Positions 24,240 to 33,275 of a stretch of DNA of 39,003 nt are shown here, piece after piece. The position numbers were made by a program, and so were the translations under genes. Each line of letters opens with the position of its first letter. Position 1 is the first letter of the stretch. This DNA is from Nevskia soli (GTDB lineage Bacteria; Pseudomonadota; Gammaproteobacteria; Nevskiales; Nevskiaceae). Below the pieces are notes generated by a model. It was given only the letters and a program-made list of their open reading frames with translations. It did not search any database and was not told where the DNA came from. The DNA lies in assembly GCA_026224805.1 (NCBI GenBank), contig JAMFRN010000239.1, forward strand, positions 1 through 39,003, read 5' to 3'.

Positions 24240-25352
24240 ATGCAGCACGTCGTGAACGACTTTCAGCTTGGCGACAGGGCCATGCGCTACAGCCTGTTCG
24301 TGCCCAGGCTCTACAACTACTGCCTGTCACTGGGCTTTCAGCGCGCACGCATGATGCCGTCGCGGGCCTTCTGTTCGGACGAAAGTCAGGGCTACCCGGT
24401 GATCCTGCTGATGCAGCACTTCGGCACTTTTCCTTTCGACCATGGACGGGTTGGGGGCAAGGTCGCGATCAACCGGCACGGCCCGCATGCCCATCATGGC
24501 GAGGATCTCATCATCATCCAGGCCAGCCATGTGGGTTACGATCCAGCCAGCCGGCGCTTCGGTGTCTACCAGAGACCGCGGATCGCCGATCGTGGCTTCG
24601 GCGACAACTGCGGCAAGCTTTGCGCGGTGCTGCAGCAGTATCAGCAGGAATATGTCCATGCCCGGCAAAACATCCTGCTTGGCAGGATCAACGGCCAACC
24701 CGCTGTCTTTATCGACAACCACCTGCTCGCATCGAATCGTCCCGAAGGCTTGTTCCTCAAGCTGGATCGGCTGATCGCCGCGGCTGTGGATGAGCCGCTC
24801 AAGATGCTGAGCACCTCGAAAGCCTTTGCCGCGGCAGCGGACCTGGTGACGCGCGTACCGGCCGAGGCCTGGGATGGTGAACGCACGCCGATCGGCGATT
24901 GGCTGGCCGCGGAGATGTTCTTCTACCGCCGCATTCCGATCCAGGGTCCGGAAGGCGACGATCTGCTGGAAGCAGCCCTTGCTCCCGTCATGCCGGCCCT
25001 GGTGACCTCGCCTCGTCCGGCGCTCGATGCCGCCCGCTATCATACCCAGGTCGAATTCGATCGCACCTATCGCAGCATCCAGGGCGAGCCGGCCTATCGT
25101 GGCAAGAACATGCTGTTCATTGCCGGCCTCAATATCGATATCTCGCCGCCTGAAGGCATGCCGTTCCCGCTCACCAAGTTCGTCCCCTGGGCCGCGTACT
25201 GTCAGTTCCGCGATGGCACCGCCATGCTGCTCGAGCAGGATCAGCTGGTCGAGGTTCTGCTGCGCCAATCCACCGTCAATACGGAACAGGTTTCGTTCGA
25301 CGCGGCGATCCAGGCCATGGCCGAAGCCGAGGGCGTCAGCTTGCCAGCCTGA
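24240..25352 (+). CDS. LCIB-like putative beta-type carbonic anhydrase or related zinc protein
   Basis: The 370-residue soluble protein has a potential zinc site of the LCIB/beta-carbonic-anhydrase pattern: A-F-C45-S-D47-E, then A-S-H97-V-G-Y, then C124-G. The segment F-G-T-F-P-F-D-H-G-R-V-G-G-K (61-74) followed by a His-rich G-P-H-A-H-H-G (81-87) resembles the LCIB core. Beta enzymes use a Cys-x-Asp-x-Arg box; here the Arg position is Ser49, so activity is uncertain. The C-terminal half has no clear assignment. A strong G-G-G-A-G-G ribosome-binding site precedes the ATG. It is the last gene of the cluster, 29 bases after DUF445 and before a good terminator. An uncharacterised metal hydrolase is the alternative. 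Confidence 0.6.
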   Translation: MQHVVNDFQLGDRAMRYSLFVPRLYNYCLSLGFQRARMMPSRAFCSDESQGYPVILLMQHFGTFPFDHGRVGGKVAINRHGPHAHHGEDLIIIQASHVGYDPASRRFGVYQRPRIADRGFGDNCGKLCAVLQQYQQEYVHARQNILLGRINGQPAVFIDNHLLASNRPEGLFLKLDRLIAAAVDEPLKMLSTSKAFAAAADLVTRVPAEAWDGERTPIGDWLAAEMFFYRRIPIQGPEGDDLLEAALAPVMPALVTSPRPALDAARYHTQVEFDRTYRSIQGEPAYRGKNMLFIAGLNIDISPPEGMPFPLTKFVPWAAYCQFRDGTAMLLEQDQLVEVLLRQSTVNTEQVSFDAAIQAMAEAEGVSLPA

Positions 25353-25418
25353 ATCGGCCCGTGTCTGCTCCGCCATATAGCAGGCAGCGCCTTCATATCA
25401 TTTTGCAGCTATTGACCG

Positions 25419-25458
25419 GGAAAGCCGCTGCCTCATCCGCCGCGGCTTTCCTGTTTTT
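25419..25458 (+). terminator. Intrinsic terminator closing the ATPase cluster
   Basis: A 10-bp perfect stem (25419-25428 with 25442-25451), a 13-base loop and then T-G-T-T-T-T-T. It lies 67 bases after the LCIB-like gene and just before the convergent small gene, so it separates the two transcripts. Confidence 0.85.
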
Positions 25459-25466
25459 ACAGGCGG

Positions 25467-25667
25467 CTAACTCTGGCGATCACGATGGCTGCCGTTCGCG
25501 ATAACGGCTGCGATCACCGCCACCGCGATGAGCACCAGCAGCAGCCCGAACAGCCCGCCACGCCCTGCGTGGCCAAAGCCGCCGAAGCCATGGGCCTCCG
25601 CCGCAACCGGAATCAGGCTGATCGTCGCCAGAACCGCGTAAATCGATGTCTTCTTCATGACTTTCAT
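25467..25667 (-). CDS. Small Gly-rich exported protein with one membrane helix
   Basis: The 66-residue peptide has a signal sequence ending A-A-E-A, a short G-F-G-G-F-G-H-A-G-R-G-G segment and a hydrophobic helix (L-F-G-L-L-L-V-L-I-A-V-A-V-I-A-A-V-I-A) with a charged end. The mature chain would begin with His. ATGs at 25667 and 25658 are both possible, and a longer frame to 25724 spoils the signal. No function is known; similar small proteins are common and poorly described. Confidence 0.6.
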   Translation of the reverse strand: MKVMKKTSIYAVLATISLIPVAAEAHGFGGFGHAGRGGLFGLLLVLIAVAVIAAVIANGSHRDRQS

Positions 25668-25866
25668 CTTCAGTTGTTGCCGTGACCAAAGGCTAACAAA
25701 CAGGGCTGTACGCATTCTGAACAAGACGCTGGTCCAGGCCGGCTACGCTCAGCTTTACTCTTCTTGATGATTGAGGCTCGATCGCAAGCCGACCCATGCT
25801 CGGGCTAGACATGTCCGGCACATGCGGCCGGCCCAGTGCTAATCGACCCGCATGACACGAGAGGCC

Positions 25867-28368
25867 TCAGCGGAAGTCGCAGGTAAAGGTCAGCCCGTAA
25901 ACCCGTGTCATCCCGGTGTAGGCGAATACCGAGTCGCCCAGCTTGATCACCGAAGTACGATAGAACTCGTTGCCGAGGTTGCGGCCGTAGGCGGTCAGCG
26001 ACCATTTGCGGTCCGGTGGCGTCAGGCCCAGATGCACGTCGTAGAGGCGGTGCGCGTTCATGGCGAACAGGGGGTCGTGTTCCAGCGTGGCGTTGGTGCC
26101 GCCGGTGTAGGTGAAGCTGGTGCCGGGCGACAGGTTGAGGTCCCGGCTCATGGCGAAGGTGTAGTTGGCCAGCAGGCTGGCTTGCAGGCGCGGCGTGTAG
26201 TTGAACGACTGCCCGGCGAAGTCGAAAGCGTTGCCCTGGTCGTTCTTGCCCTCGTATTCGATTACCTTGGTGCGGATATAGGAGCCGGCCGCGGTGAGAA
26301 ACAGCTTGTCCACCGGCACATAGGTGGTGCTCAGTTCCAGTCCTTCGTCCAGCGACTTCGGCACGTTCTGCAGGTATTGCAGGGCGCCGAAGATCGGGTC
26401 CTTGAAATAGGTCAGCAGCTGCTTGTTGGTGTAGTTGTAGTAATAGGCCGCAAAATTCGTTTGCAGGGTTTTGTCGGATGAGGCGAACTTGGCGCCCACT
26501 TCGTACGCATCCAGCTTTTCCTGCACCACCGGGGACAGGCTTTCCTGGTCCACCGAGAACACGGTGGGGAAGCCGCCGGCCTTGTATCCGCGCGAATAGG
26601 AGGCGTAGAGCAGCGCTTCCTGCACCGGCGTCCAGCTCAGCACCGAGCGGTACGACAGATTGTGTTCGGTCAGGCTGTCGATGAACAGGCCGGCATCGTT
26701 GTTCGCATTGAGGCTGCCGCACTGGCCCTGCGGCACCACCGAGTTGCCGCCCTTGAGGAAGCTCGCCGCGGTAAAGAAGGGGAAGGGGATGATGGAGGCG
26801 TTGTCGGACAGCACGTAGGTGCAGCCCGAATAGTCCTGCTTCTCGCGGGTGTAGCGCAGGCCAAGGGTCAGTTTTAGCGTGTCCAGCAATTGCACGTCGC
26901 CGTCGGCGAAGGCGCTGTCGGTCTGCACCTGCGCATCGCTCTTGGCCGCGCCCTTCTGGAAGAACAGCGGCTTGTCCAGCGGCGCGGTATCGCCAAAGAT
27001 CAGCACATTGAGGCTGTTCTCCGAGCCCAGGCCCTCGTCCACCTCGTGGTGTTTGTCATAGTTGCCGTTGACGCCGACCAGCCAGTCGCCACGCTGGCCG
27101 ATCTTGCCGGACAGCCGCACCTCGCCCTGGTAGGTGCGGATGTAGGCGCGCAGCACCTGGTCGATGTCCTCCACATCCATGCCGCCTTGCGGCAGCGAGG
27201 AGCCGTCGGCGCGCATCTGCTGGTAGCTGAACAGGCCGGTCAGGTTGACCGTGTCGCTGATGTCCCAGCTCGGCCGCAGCGAGGCCATCCAGAAATTGTC
27301 GTGCAGGCCGTAAGCGTACTCGGGATTCGGGTTCCAGTCCGCAATCCGCGGATTCTTGTTGTTGGGGATGAAGGGGTAGTTCTTCACCGAGGGATCAAGG
27401 AATATGTTGTTGATGTTGAGGCCGGTGAGCGACTGCAGCAAGCTGGGGAGCTGCGATCCCAGCGGCAGCTCGAATTGCGCCTGCGGCGCCACCGCGTACG
27501 GCGCCTGCGGCTGACTCTTGTCGGTCCAGCCGGAGAGGGTCAGGCGCAGCAGCAGATCGTCGCGCGCCTGCCAGTCGAGGATGCCGCGCGCCGCCTGCTT
27601 GTTGAGCTTGCCCAGGCTGTCGTCCGGGCGGGTGTTGCTGATCTGCCAGCCTTCCTCCGAAGTGGTGCTGCTGGCGGCGAAGCGCGCCTTGAACGACTCG
27701 CCGATCGGCCCGCTGACATAGCCCTCCGCGTCGACCCGGCCGAAGCTGCCGTAGGACACGTCCGCCCCGTCGGTGAAAGACGCGCCGGGCTTGTTGGCGA
27801 TGTAGTTGATGGCGCCGCCGGTGGAGTTGCGGCCGTACAGGGTGCCCTGCGGTCCCTGCAGTACTTCCACCCGCCGCAGATCGAGGTTCGGCCCCTTGCT
27901 CATGATCGGGTAGGCCAGGCTGACCTCGTCGTTGTAGATGCCGACGGTGGAGGTGGTGGAGAAGCTGGAGTCGGCGAAGCCGACGCCGCGCATGGTGTAG
28001 GTCGGCGTGTCGAAGCCGGAATCGGCCGCGGTGAAGCCGGGCACCAGCTTGCCCAGGTCGCGCGTGTCGTACACGCCCATTGCCTGCAACTCCTCGCCGC
28101 GGAAGGAGCTGATCGCCATCGGGATCGAGTTGATCGCCTCGTTGCGCTTCTGCGCGGTCACTACCACCGTCTGCAGGCGGGTGGAGTCGGAAGCTGTATT
28201 GGCCGCTGTGGCGGGAAGGGCAGGGGGTAGGGCAACAGCAACCGGCGGGGCCGCCGCATCGCCCTGCGCAGCGGAAGCATCTTCCGCCGCTGCCGGCAGG
28301 TGCAGGCCCAAGCCCAGCGACGTCACCGCAGCCGCAAACGTCCACAACCCATGAGCCCTGGCCTTCAC
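25867..28368 (-). CDS. TonB-dependent outer-membrane receptor
   Basis: The 833-residue protein has a signal peptide (L-P-A-A-A near 28), an Ala/Pro-rich N-terminal extension, a TonB box-like L-Q-T-V-V-V-T-A-Q-K-R (65-75), a plug domain with R-R-V-E-V-L-Q-G-P-Q-G-T-L-Y-G-R-N-S-T-G-G (165-184) and a 22-strand-type barrel. It should import a ligand across the outer membrane with energy from TonB. The plug style is common among carbohydrate, lipid or aromatic receptors of proteobacteria as well as siderophore receptors, so the ligand is open. The last residues are T-C-D-F-R, so the usual terminal aromatic is one residue from the end. It is divergent from the C13 peptidase gene and shares a 210-base promoter region. 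Confidence 0.92.
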   Translation of the reverse strand: MKARAHGLWTFAAAVTSLGLGLHLPAAAEDASAAQGDAAAPPVAVALPPALPATAANTASDSTRLQTVVVTAQKRNEAINSIPMAISSFRGEELQAMGVYDTRDLGKLVPGFTAADSGFDTPTYTMRGVGFADSSFSTTSTVGIYNDEVSLAYPIMSKGPNLDLRRVEVLQGPQGTLYGRNSTGGAINYIANKPGASFTDGADVSYGSFGRVDAEGYVSGPIGESFKARFAASSTTSEEGWQISNTRPDDSLGKLNKQAARGILDWQARDDLLLRLTLSGWTDKSQPQAPYAVAPQAQFELPLGSQLPSLLQSLTGLNINNIFLDPSVKNYPFIPNNKNPRIADWNPNPEYAYGLHDNFWMASLRPSWDISDTVNLTGLFSYQQMRADGSSLPQGGMDVEDIDQVLRAYIRTYQGEVRLSGKIGQRGDWLVGVNGNYDKHHEVDEGLGSENSLNVLIFGDTAPLDKPLFFQKGAAKSDAQVQTDSAFADGDVQLLDTLKLTLGLRYTREKQDYSGCTYVLSDNASIIPFPFFTAASFLKGGNSVVPQGQCGSLNANNDAGLFIDSLTEHNLSYRSVLSWTPVQEALLYASYSRGYKAGGFPTVFSVDQESLSPVVQEKLDAYEVGAKFASSDKTLQTNFAAYYYNYTNKQLLTYFKDPIFGALQYLQNVPKSLDEGLELSTTYVPVDKLFLTAAGSYIRTKVIEYEGKNDQGNAFDFAGQSFNYTPRLQASLLANYTFAMSRDLNLSPGTSFTYTGGTNATLEHDPLFAMNAHRLYDVHLGLTPPDRKWSLTAYGRNLGNEFYRTSVIKLGDSVFAYTGMTRVYGLTFTCDFR

Positions 28369-28578
28369 TTCATCCCCTAGCCTGAAACTGCCCGGGCTTC
28401 GCGCAGGCGCGGCCGGACCTTATATGGAAAGAAGGTTCACTATGGCGGCGCCGCGGCGCGCTGGAAAATACTGATTAATTTGTTTGATATAGCTCTTTTG
28501 CACAGCCGCTGCGGAAATGGCGCGCGGACTGTGACGCAGACTGCTTCCGGCGCCCGCCGCGTCTCGGCATACTGGGCC

Positions 28579-30132
28579 ATGACCGACACCTCTTCCGGCG
28601 GCGGCTGGCACGACGAGCCGCCGCCACGCGATCCCGTACCGTCCCCCCTGCTGTCCCCGTTGCCGCTCTTGCCGCCGCCCTTGCCGCGGGCCACCTCCGC
28701 CTGGGGCAATTATCTGCGCGTGGTGGGCGCCGGCTGCCGCATCGCCCTGCTGGGGCGGCCTTCGCTGCTGGGCCTGCGCCTGGAGCCGGGCCTGTTCTGG
28801 GCGCTGATGGCGACCAGCCTGCTGCTGGAATGCGGCAGGTCCTGGCTGGCGGTGGAAGCGCCCCGGCAATTCGACCTTGTGGGACTCGAATCGCAGGCTT
28901 TGTTCTTCCTGCCCCTGCTGCTGGCCGGTACGGTGGTGGCGCGGCTGTCAGCGCGGCCGGAACTGCTGTGGCGCTTCGCCGTCCTGATGGTTGCGGCCGG
29001 ATTGCTGAGCGATGCGCTGGCCGACCTGGTCTACCAGCATCTGCTGCCGCATCTGGAGCGGCACAAGACTTTCTGGAACTGGGTGTACTACGTCGCGGTG
29101 CAGTGCTGGACCCTCGCGATCACCTGGCGTTTGCTGTCCCTGCTCGGGGCGTTGCGGTCTGGGGTTGGCCGCGGCCTGGCTGCCCTGGCGGTTACGGGGT
29201 TGTTCGCCGTGCTGTCCTACTGCATGCCGGATACCGATATCTGGGGGACGGACTACAGCGCCGAATACCAGCAGCAGGAGCGCGTGCCGAAGCTGGTGGC
29301 GGAGGAAGTGTTTTCGCGCCAGGACGAGCTGCTGAGCCGGGCGCTCGCCAGTATCGCGCCCACGCGTCCGGGCCGGCCCAGCCTGTATTTCGTGGCCTAC
29401 GCACCGGACAGCGAGCAGGACGTATTCCGCAAGGAGGCGCTGTACGGCACGCACCTGTTCGCCAAGCGCTTCGGCACGGCGCAACGCAGCCTGACCCTGG
29501 TCAACAGCCGCAGCACTGTGGACGAGCTGCCGCTGGCGAGCGCGCTCAACCTGGATCGCGGCCTGCGCGCCATCGGCAGGAAGATGAACCCGCAACAGGA
29601 CATCCTGTTCCTGTACCTGACCAGCCATGGCTCGCGCGACGCCGAGCTGGTGACCAAGCTGCCGGGCCTCAGCTTCACCCCCTTCAATGCGCCGCGTCTT
29701 GCGCAGATCCTCAAGGATTCCGGCATCCGCTGGAAGGTGATCGTGGTCTCCGCCTGCTACAGCGGCAGCTTCATCAACAGCCTCAAGGACGACCACACCC
29801 TGGTCATCACCGCCGCCCGCGCCGACCGCACCTCCTTCGGCTGCTCCGACGACGCCGAATTCACCTACTTCGGCCGCGCCTACCTGGAGCAGGCGCTGAA
29901 CCAGACCACCTCGTTCACCGATGCGTTCGCCAGGGCGCGGACCCTGGTCGACCGCTGGGAAACACGCGACCAGGAAATCCATTCCGAGCCGCAGATCGCG
30001 CAAGGTGTGCTGATCGGCGCCCAGCTGGAGCAATGGCGCGCGACATTGCCGCTGGACACGCCGCCGGGCCTCGCGCTGAAAAGCACGGCAGCCGCCCGAC
30101 CGGATCCGCCGGATTACGTAAACCAACGGTAA
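28579..30132 (+). CDS. Membrane-anchored C13 (legumain-like) cysteine peptidase
   Basis: The 517-residue protein has a Pro-rich cytoplasmic start (1-40), about five membrane helices (71-90, 106-122, 133-152, 165-190, 199-216) and a C-terminal caspase-fold domain (about 265-485). The catalytic pair is His350 in L-T-S-H350-G-S and Cys393 in V-V-S-A-C393-Y-S-G. This matches bacterial C13 peptidases, which cleave after Asn or Asp in the known eukaryotic relatives. The topology places the peptidase probably in the periplasm. The ATG at 28579 is preferred; an in-frame start at 28480 would add 33 residues without resemblance. The substrate is unknown. Confidence 0.88.
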   Translation: MTDTSSGGGWHDEPPPRDPVPSPLLSPLPLLPPPLPRATSAWGNYLRVVGAGCRIALLGRPSLLGLRLEPGLFWALMATSLLLECGRSWLAVEAPRQFDLVGLESQALFFLPLLLAGTVVARLSARPELLWRFAVLMVAAGLLSDALADLVYQHLLPHLERHKTFWNWVYYVAVQCWTLAITWRLLSLLGALRSGVGRGLAALAVTGLFAVLSYCMPDTDIWGTDYSAEYQQQERVPKLVAEEVFSRQDELLSRALASIAPTRPGRPSLYFVAYAPDSEQDVFRKEALYGTHLFAKRFGTAQRSLTLVNSRSTVDELPLASALNLDRGLRAIGRKMNPQQDILFLYLTSHGSRDAELVTKLPGLSFTPFNAPRLAQILKDSGIRWKVIVVSACYSGSFINSLKDDHTLVITAARADRTSFGCSDDAEFTYFGRAYLEQALNQTTSFTDAFARARTLVDRWETRDQEIHSEPQIAQGVLIGAQLEQWRATLPLDTPPGLALKSTAAARPDPPDYVNQR

Positions 30133-30196
30133 AGCTCCCGGGCGGTGCGGGGGATGCCGCTTAGCATTGCCGCCTGAAACCCGGGGGCATCCAGGC

Positions 30197-31063
30197 ATGG
30201 CAGGCATTCCATTGAACCGGTCCGGCAATAACGGTGGTTGGCGTCGCCGCGACATTCTCCTCGGCGGTCTAGCGGCAGCTTTCGCCCTGGCGCGGCCCGC
30301 GCGCGCGGGTGAGGGTGCCGCCCCGGTGCCGGCGTGCATCCTGACCCCGGAGCTGACCGAGGGGCCTTACTACCTGGATCGGCCGAAACTGCGTCGCGAC
30401 ATCACCGAGGGCAAGCCCGGCGTGCCGCTGCTGTTGCGCATCGCCTTGCTCGATGCCGGCACCTGCCAGCCCTTGAGCGGCGCCGCGATCGACATCTGGC
30501 ATTGCGATGCCGGGGGTGTCTACTCCGGCTATGGCAAGCAGGGCGCGCTGCCCTTTCCCAGTCCTCCGCCGGGGCAGGCGATGCCGCCGCCCGGTGGCGC
30601 CGGCGCTGGCCTGCCATTCGGCATGGGTCCGGGGCATCCGGATCATCCGCCGCCCAAGCCTAAAGCCACCAACCATCTGAGCTTTCTGCGCGGGGTGCAA
30701 CTCACCGGCGCGGACGGCGTGGCTGAGTTCCGCACCATCGTGCCTGGCTGGTACGTCGGCCGCGCCGTGCACATCCATCTCAAGGCACACGTCGGCGGCA
30801 AGCCGCGCGGTGGCCGCTATGCGGGCGGCCATGTCTGCCACACCGGACAGTTCGGCTTCGCCGAGGACTTCTACGACACCATCGGCTCGCGGCAGCCCTA
30901 TTCAGGGCATCAAGTGCCGCGCACGCCGCTGGCTCAGGACGGCATCCTCGGCACCGGCGGACCGGTACTGCAACTTTCCCCTTTGGGCACCGGGCCGGAG
31001 CAGGGCTATCTCGGCACCATCGCCTTCGCCGTCGATCCGCAAGGCGTCCCCCGCGTCCGGTAG
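30197..31063 (+). CDS. Tat-exported intradiol ring-cleavage dioxygenase family protein
   Basis: The 288-residue protein has a twin-arginine signal (R-R-R-D-I-L-L-G-G-L at 16-25, A-R-P-A-R-A near 36). The intradiol dioxygenase fold shows T-E-G-P-Y-Y, D-I-W-H-C-D-A-G-G-V-Y109 and P-G-W-Y186-V-G-R-A-V-H192-I-H194; Y109, Y186, H192 and H194 are the expected Fe(III) ligands. The family opens catechol rings between the two hydroxyls. Odd points are export, unlike classical catechol dioxygenases, and a Pro/Gly-rich insert of about 40 residues (118-157). Secreted intradiol-like proteins have poorly known substrates. The ATG at 30197 is chosen because it places the Tat motif early. Confidence 0.9.
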   Translation: MAGIPLNRSGNNGGWRRRDILLGGLAAAFALARPARAGEGAAPVPACILTPELTEGPYYLDRPKLRRDITEGKPGVPLLLRIALLDAGTCQPLSGAAIDIWHCDAGGVYSGYGKQGALPFPSPPPGQAMPPPGGAGAGLPFGMGPGHPDHPPPKPKATNHLSFLRGVQLTGADGVAEFRTIVPGWYVGRAVHIHLKAHVGGKPRGGRYAGGHVCHTGQFGFAEDFYDTIGSRQPYSGHQVPRTPLAQDGILGTGGPVLQLSPLGTGPEQGYLGTIAFAVDPQGVPRVR

Positions 31064-31200
31064 CGGCTCGCTCCACAGGCTGAAAACAAGCGCAACTATA
31101 CGCTTGTTCAATTCCAAGGAAGTCCTACTCACCAATTCGGACGAGGTCCCCCGCACGCCCGCTCGATAAGGTATCGGCACAACAAGTAGGAGGGGAAGCC

Positions 31201-33150
31201 ATGCCCACAGTGCGCGGGGAGCGGTGTTCGTTTGTGCGGAAAAAAGGGACGCGGCTGGCCGCGCTGTTTCTGGGCGGGGCACTGTGCCAGGGTGCGGCAC
31301 ATGCCGGCGAATTCGACCTGTGGGGGGATGCCACGCTGGACTACAAGCTGACGGTGTCCTACGCCGCGGCGATGCGCACCAAGAATCCCAACAACGCGCT
31401 GATCAACGGGCCGGTCGACCAGTTCCAGTCCTACCTGCTGCCGACGCAGGTCCCGGGACAGCCGGCCCAGATCTTCTCCTTCACCCATACCGGCCTGCCC
31501 ACCACCATCAACTACGACGATGGCGACCGCAACTTCAAGGCCGGCAGCCTGATCAACAATCGCGCCACCGCCCTGGGCGAACTCCAGTTCCACTGGGGCA
31601 ACTATGGCATGGAGCTGAGCGGCGACGGCTTCTATGACCAGGTCTACCACCACCCCAACGACAATGACGATCCCAGCACCGTCAACACGATGGGCATTCC
31701 GACCAACAACTGGACCCCGGGCGCCCGCTACTACGACGGTAACCGCTATCGCCTGCTGGACGCCTATGCCTACGGCGACTGGAGCTTCCTCGGCATGAAC
31801 CTCAACGTGCGCGCCGGCCAGCAGCTGGTGGCGTACGGCCAGAGCCTGTTCTTCGAGGGCATCGCCCTGGCGCAGAGCCGCGCCGATGCCACCAAGGCCT
31901 TCGTGCCCGGCGCCGAGATCAAGAGCATTCTGCTGCCGACCAACCAGGTCTCGTTCCGCCTGGGAGCGACCGATGAGCTGTCGGTCGTGGGTTACTACAA
32001 GCTGGCCTTCCGCGCCAGCGAGATCTTCCCCGAGGGCGATTACTTTTCCCCGGCCGACGCGGTCGGCCCGGGCGCCACCTTCGTCTACGGCTCGGCCAAT
32101 CCGCTCTACGGCGGCGCTGGCTCCTGCCAGGGCCTGATCACCAACCTGCACATCGCCAACCTGGGGACGATCACCAACCTGCTCGGCCAGACCGCGGCGC
32201 TGGCCCTGGAAAACACCGTCTGCGCCCTGCTGCAGCCGGTCGGCGCGCTGGCCAACTCTTCCAAGGACATCCTCGCCACGCGCGGTCCGGACCTGCGGCC
32301 CAGCGACGGCGGCCAGTACGGCGGCGGCCTCGAATATCAGGTGGCTTCGCGCACCAACCTGGGCTTCTACTACCTGCGCTACGACGACAGCAACCCCTCG
32401 GTGAACCTCAACGTCGGCTATGCGCCGTTCGGCTATCTGCCGGGCGGCACGCCGGTGACCACGTCGATCATCAACCAGCCGGTACCGGTCAGCTACAACG
32501 TCAAATACTTCGACGGCATCCATCTCTACGGCGGCACCTTCTCCACCGTGCTCGGACCGTTCAACGTCGCCGGCGAACTGAACTTCCGCGACGGCACGCC
32601 GGTGGCGGTGGACTCCACCATTTCCGGCGTGGTCAGCCCGGTGTTCAGCCGCGGCCAGATCAGCCAGGCCCTGGTGTCGGCGATCTACGTCAACAACCCG
32701 AAGTTCTTCTACGACGATTTGGCCGTCACCGCCGAGACCGGTTACATCCACGTCAACGACGTCACCGAGGTTGCGTCGTCGCCCGGCATCATCACCCATG
32801 GCAACGGCGACCAGCTGTTCTACAACCGCAATTCCTGGGGCTTCCAGACCCTCACCATCCCCACCAAGCACAACATCTTCAACGGCTGGGACATGTCCAC
32901 GCCGGTATCCTTCGGCATGATCGTGAAGGGCGATCCCGCCATGGCCGGCGCCTTCGGCGCGCTCTACGGCGCAGGCGACATGCGCCTGGGCGTCAGCGCC
33001 AACTTCCAGTACCTCGGCAATCTCGAAGTCGGCGTCGGCTACAACTTCTTCTTCGGCGATCCCAACAAGCTGATCGGCGACAGCCCGCTGCACGCCAATC
33101 CCTACATGGATCGCGACTACGCCACCTTCCACATCACCTACAACCTCTGA
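31201..33150 (+). CDS. DUF1302 family outer-membrane protein, second copy
   Basis: The 649-residue protein has a signal peptide (G-A-A-H-A-G near 36) and the N-terminal G-D-A-T-L-D-Y-K-L-T-V-S-Y-A start of DUF1302 members, followed by N-N-A-L-I-N-G, D-D-G-D-R-N-F, G-Q-Q-L-V-A-Y-G-Q-S-L-F-F and a C-terminal barrel end T-Y-N-L. It is a likely beta-barrel. Compared with the copy at 212-2056 it keeps the family boxes but differs widely in sequence, so the two are distant paralogues. A strong A-G-G-A-G-G-G-G ribosome-binding site lies at 31188-31195. An intrinsic terminator follows. Confidence 0.88.
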   Translation: MPTVRGERCSFVRKKGTRLAALFLGGALCQGAAHAGEFDLWGDATLDYKLTVSYAAAMRTKNPNNALINGPVDQFQSYLLPTQVPGQPAQIFSFTHTGLPTTINYDDGDRNFKAGSLINNRATALGELQFHWGNYGMELSGDGFYDQVYHHPNDNDDPSTVNTMGIPTNNWTPGARYYDGNRYRLLDAYAYGDWSFLGMNLNVRAGQQLVAYGQSLFFEGIALAQSRADATKAFVPGAEIKSILLPTNQVSFRLGATDELSVVGYYKLAFRASEIFPEGDYFSPADAVGPGATFVYGSANPLYGGAGSCQGLITNLHIANLGTITNLLGQTAALALENTVCALLQPVGALANSSKDILATRGPDLRPSDGGQYGGGLEYQVASRTNLGFYYLRYDDSNPSVNLNVGYAPFGYLPGGTPVTTSIINQPVPVSYNVKYFDGIHLYGGTFSTVLGPFNVAGELNFRDGTPVAVDSTISGVVSPVFSRGQISQALVSAIYVNNPKFFYDDLAVTAETGYIHVNDVTEVASSPGIITHGNGDQLFYNRNSWGFQTLTIPTKHNIFNGWDMSTPVSFGMIVKGDPAMAGAFGALYGAGDMRLGVSANFQYLGNLEVGVGYNFFFGDPNKLIGDSPLHANPYMDRDYATFHITYNL

Positions 33151-33222
33151 CGACGCCGGCTTTGGGCCCAGGCGCCACACATAAGCATCGAAAAGCCTGG
33201 TGATTCAAGTGGCAGTTCAAGG

Positions 33223-33252
33223 CCCGGGAAGAAATTCCCGGGTCATTTTTTT
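33223..33252 (+). terminator. Intrinsic terminator of the second DUF1302 gene
   Basis: An 8-bp perfect stem (33223-33230 with 33235-33242) with a G-A-A-A tetraloop is followed by T-C-A and seven T residues (33246-33252). RHS-like coding sequence begins within three bases of the T-run. Confidence 0.92.
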
Positions 33253-33275
33253 CCGGCTACGATAATTTCAATCGT

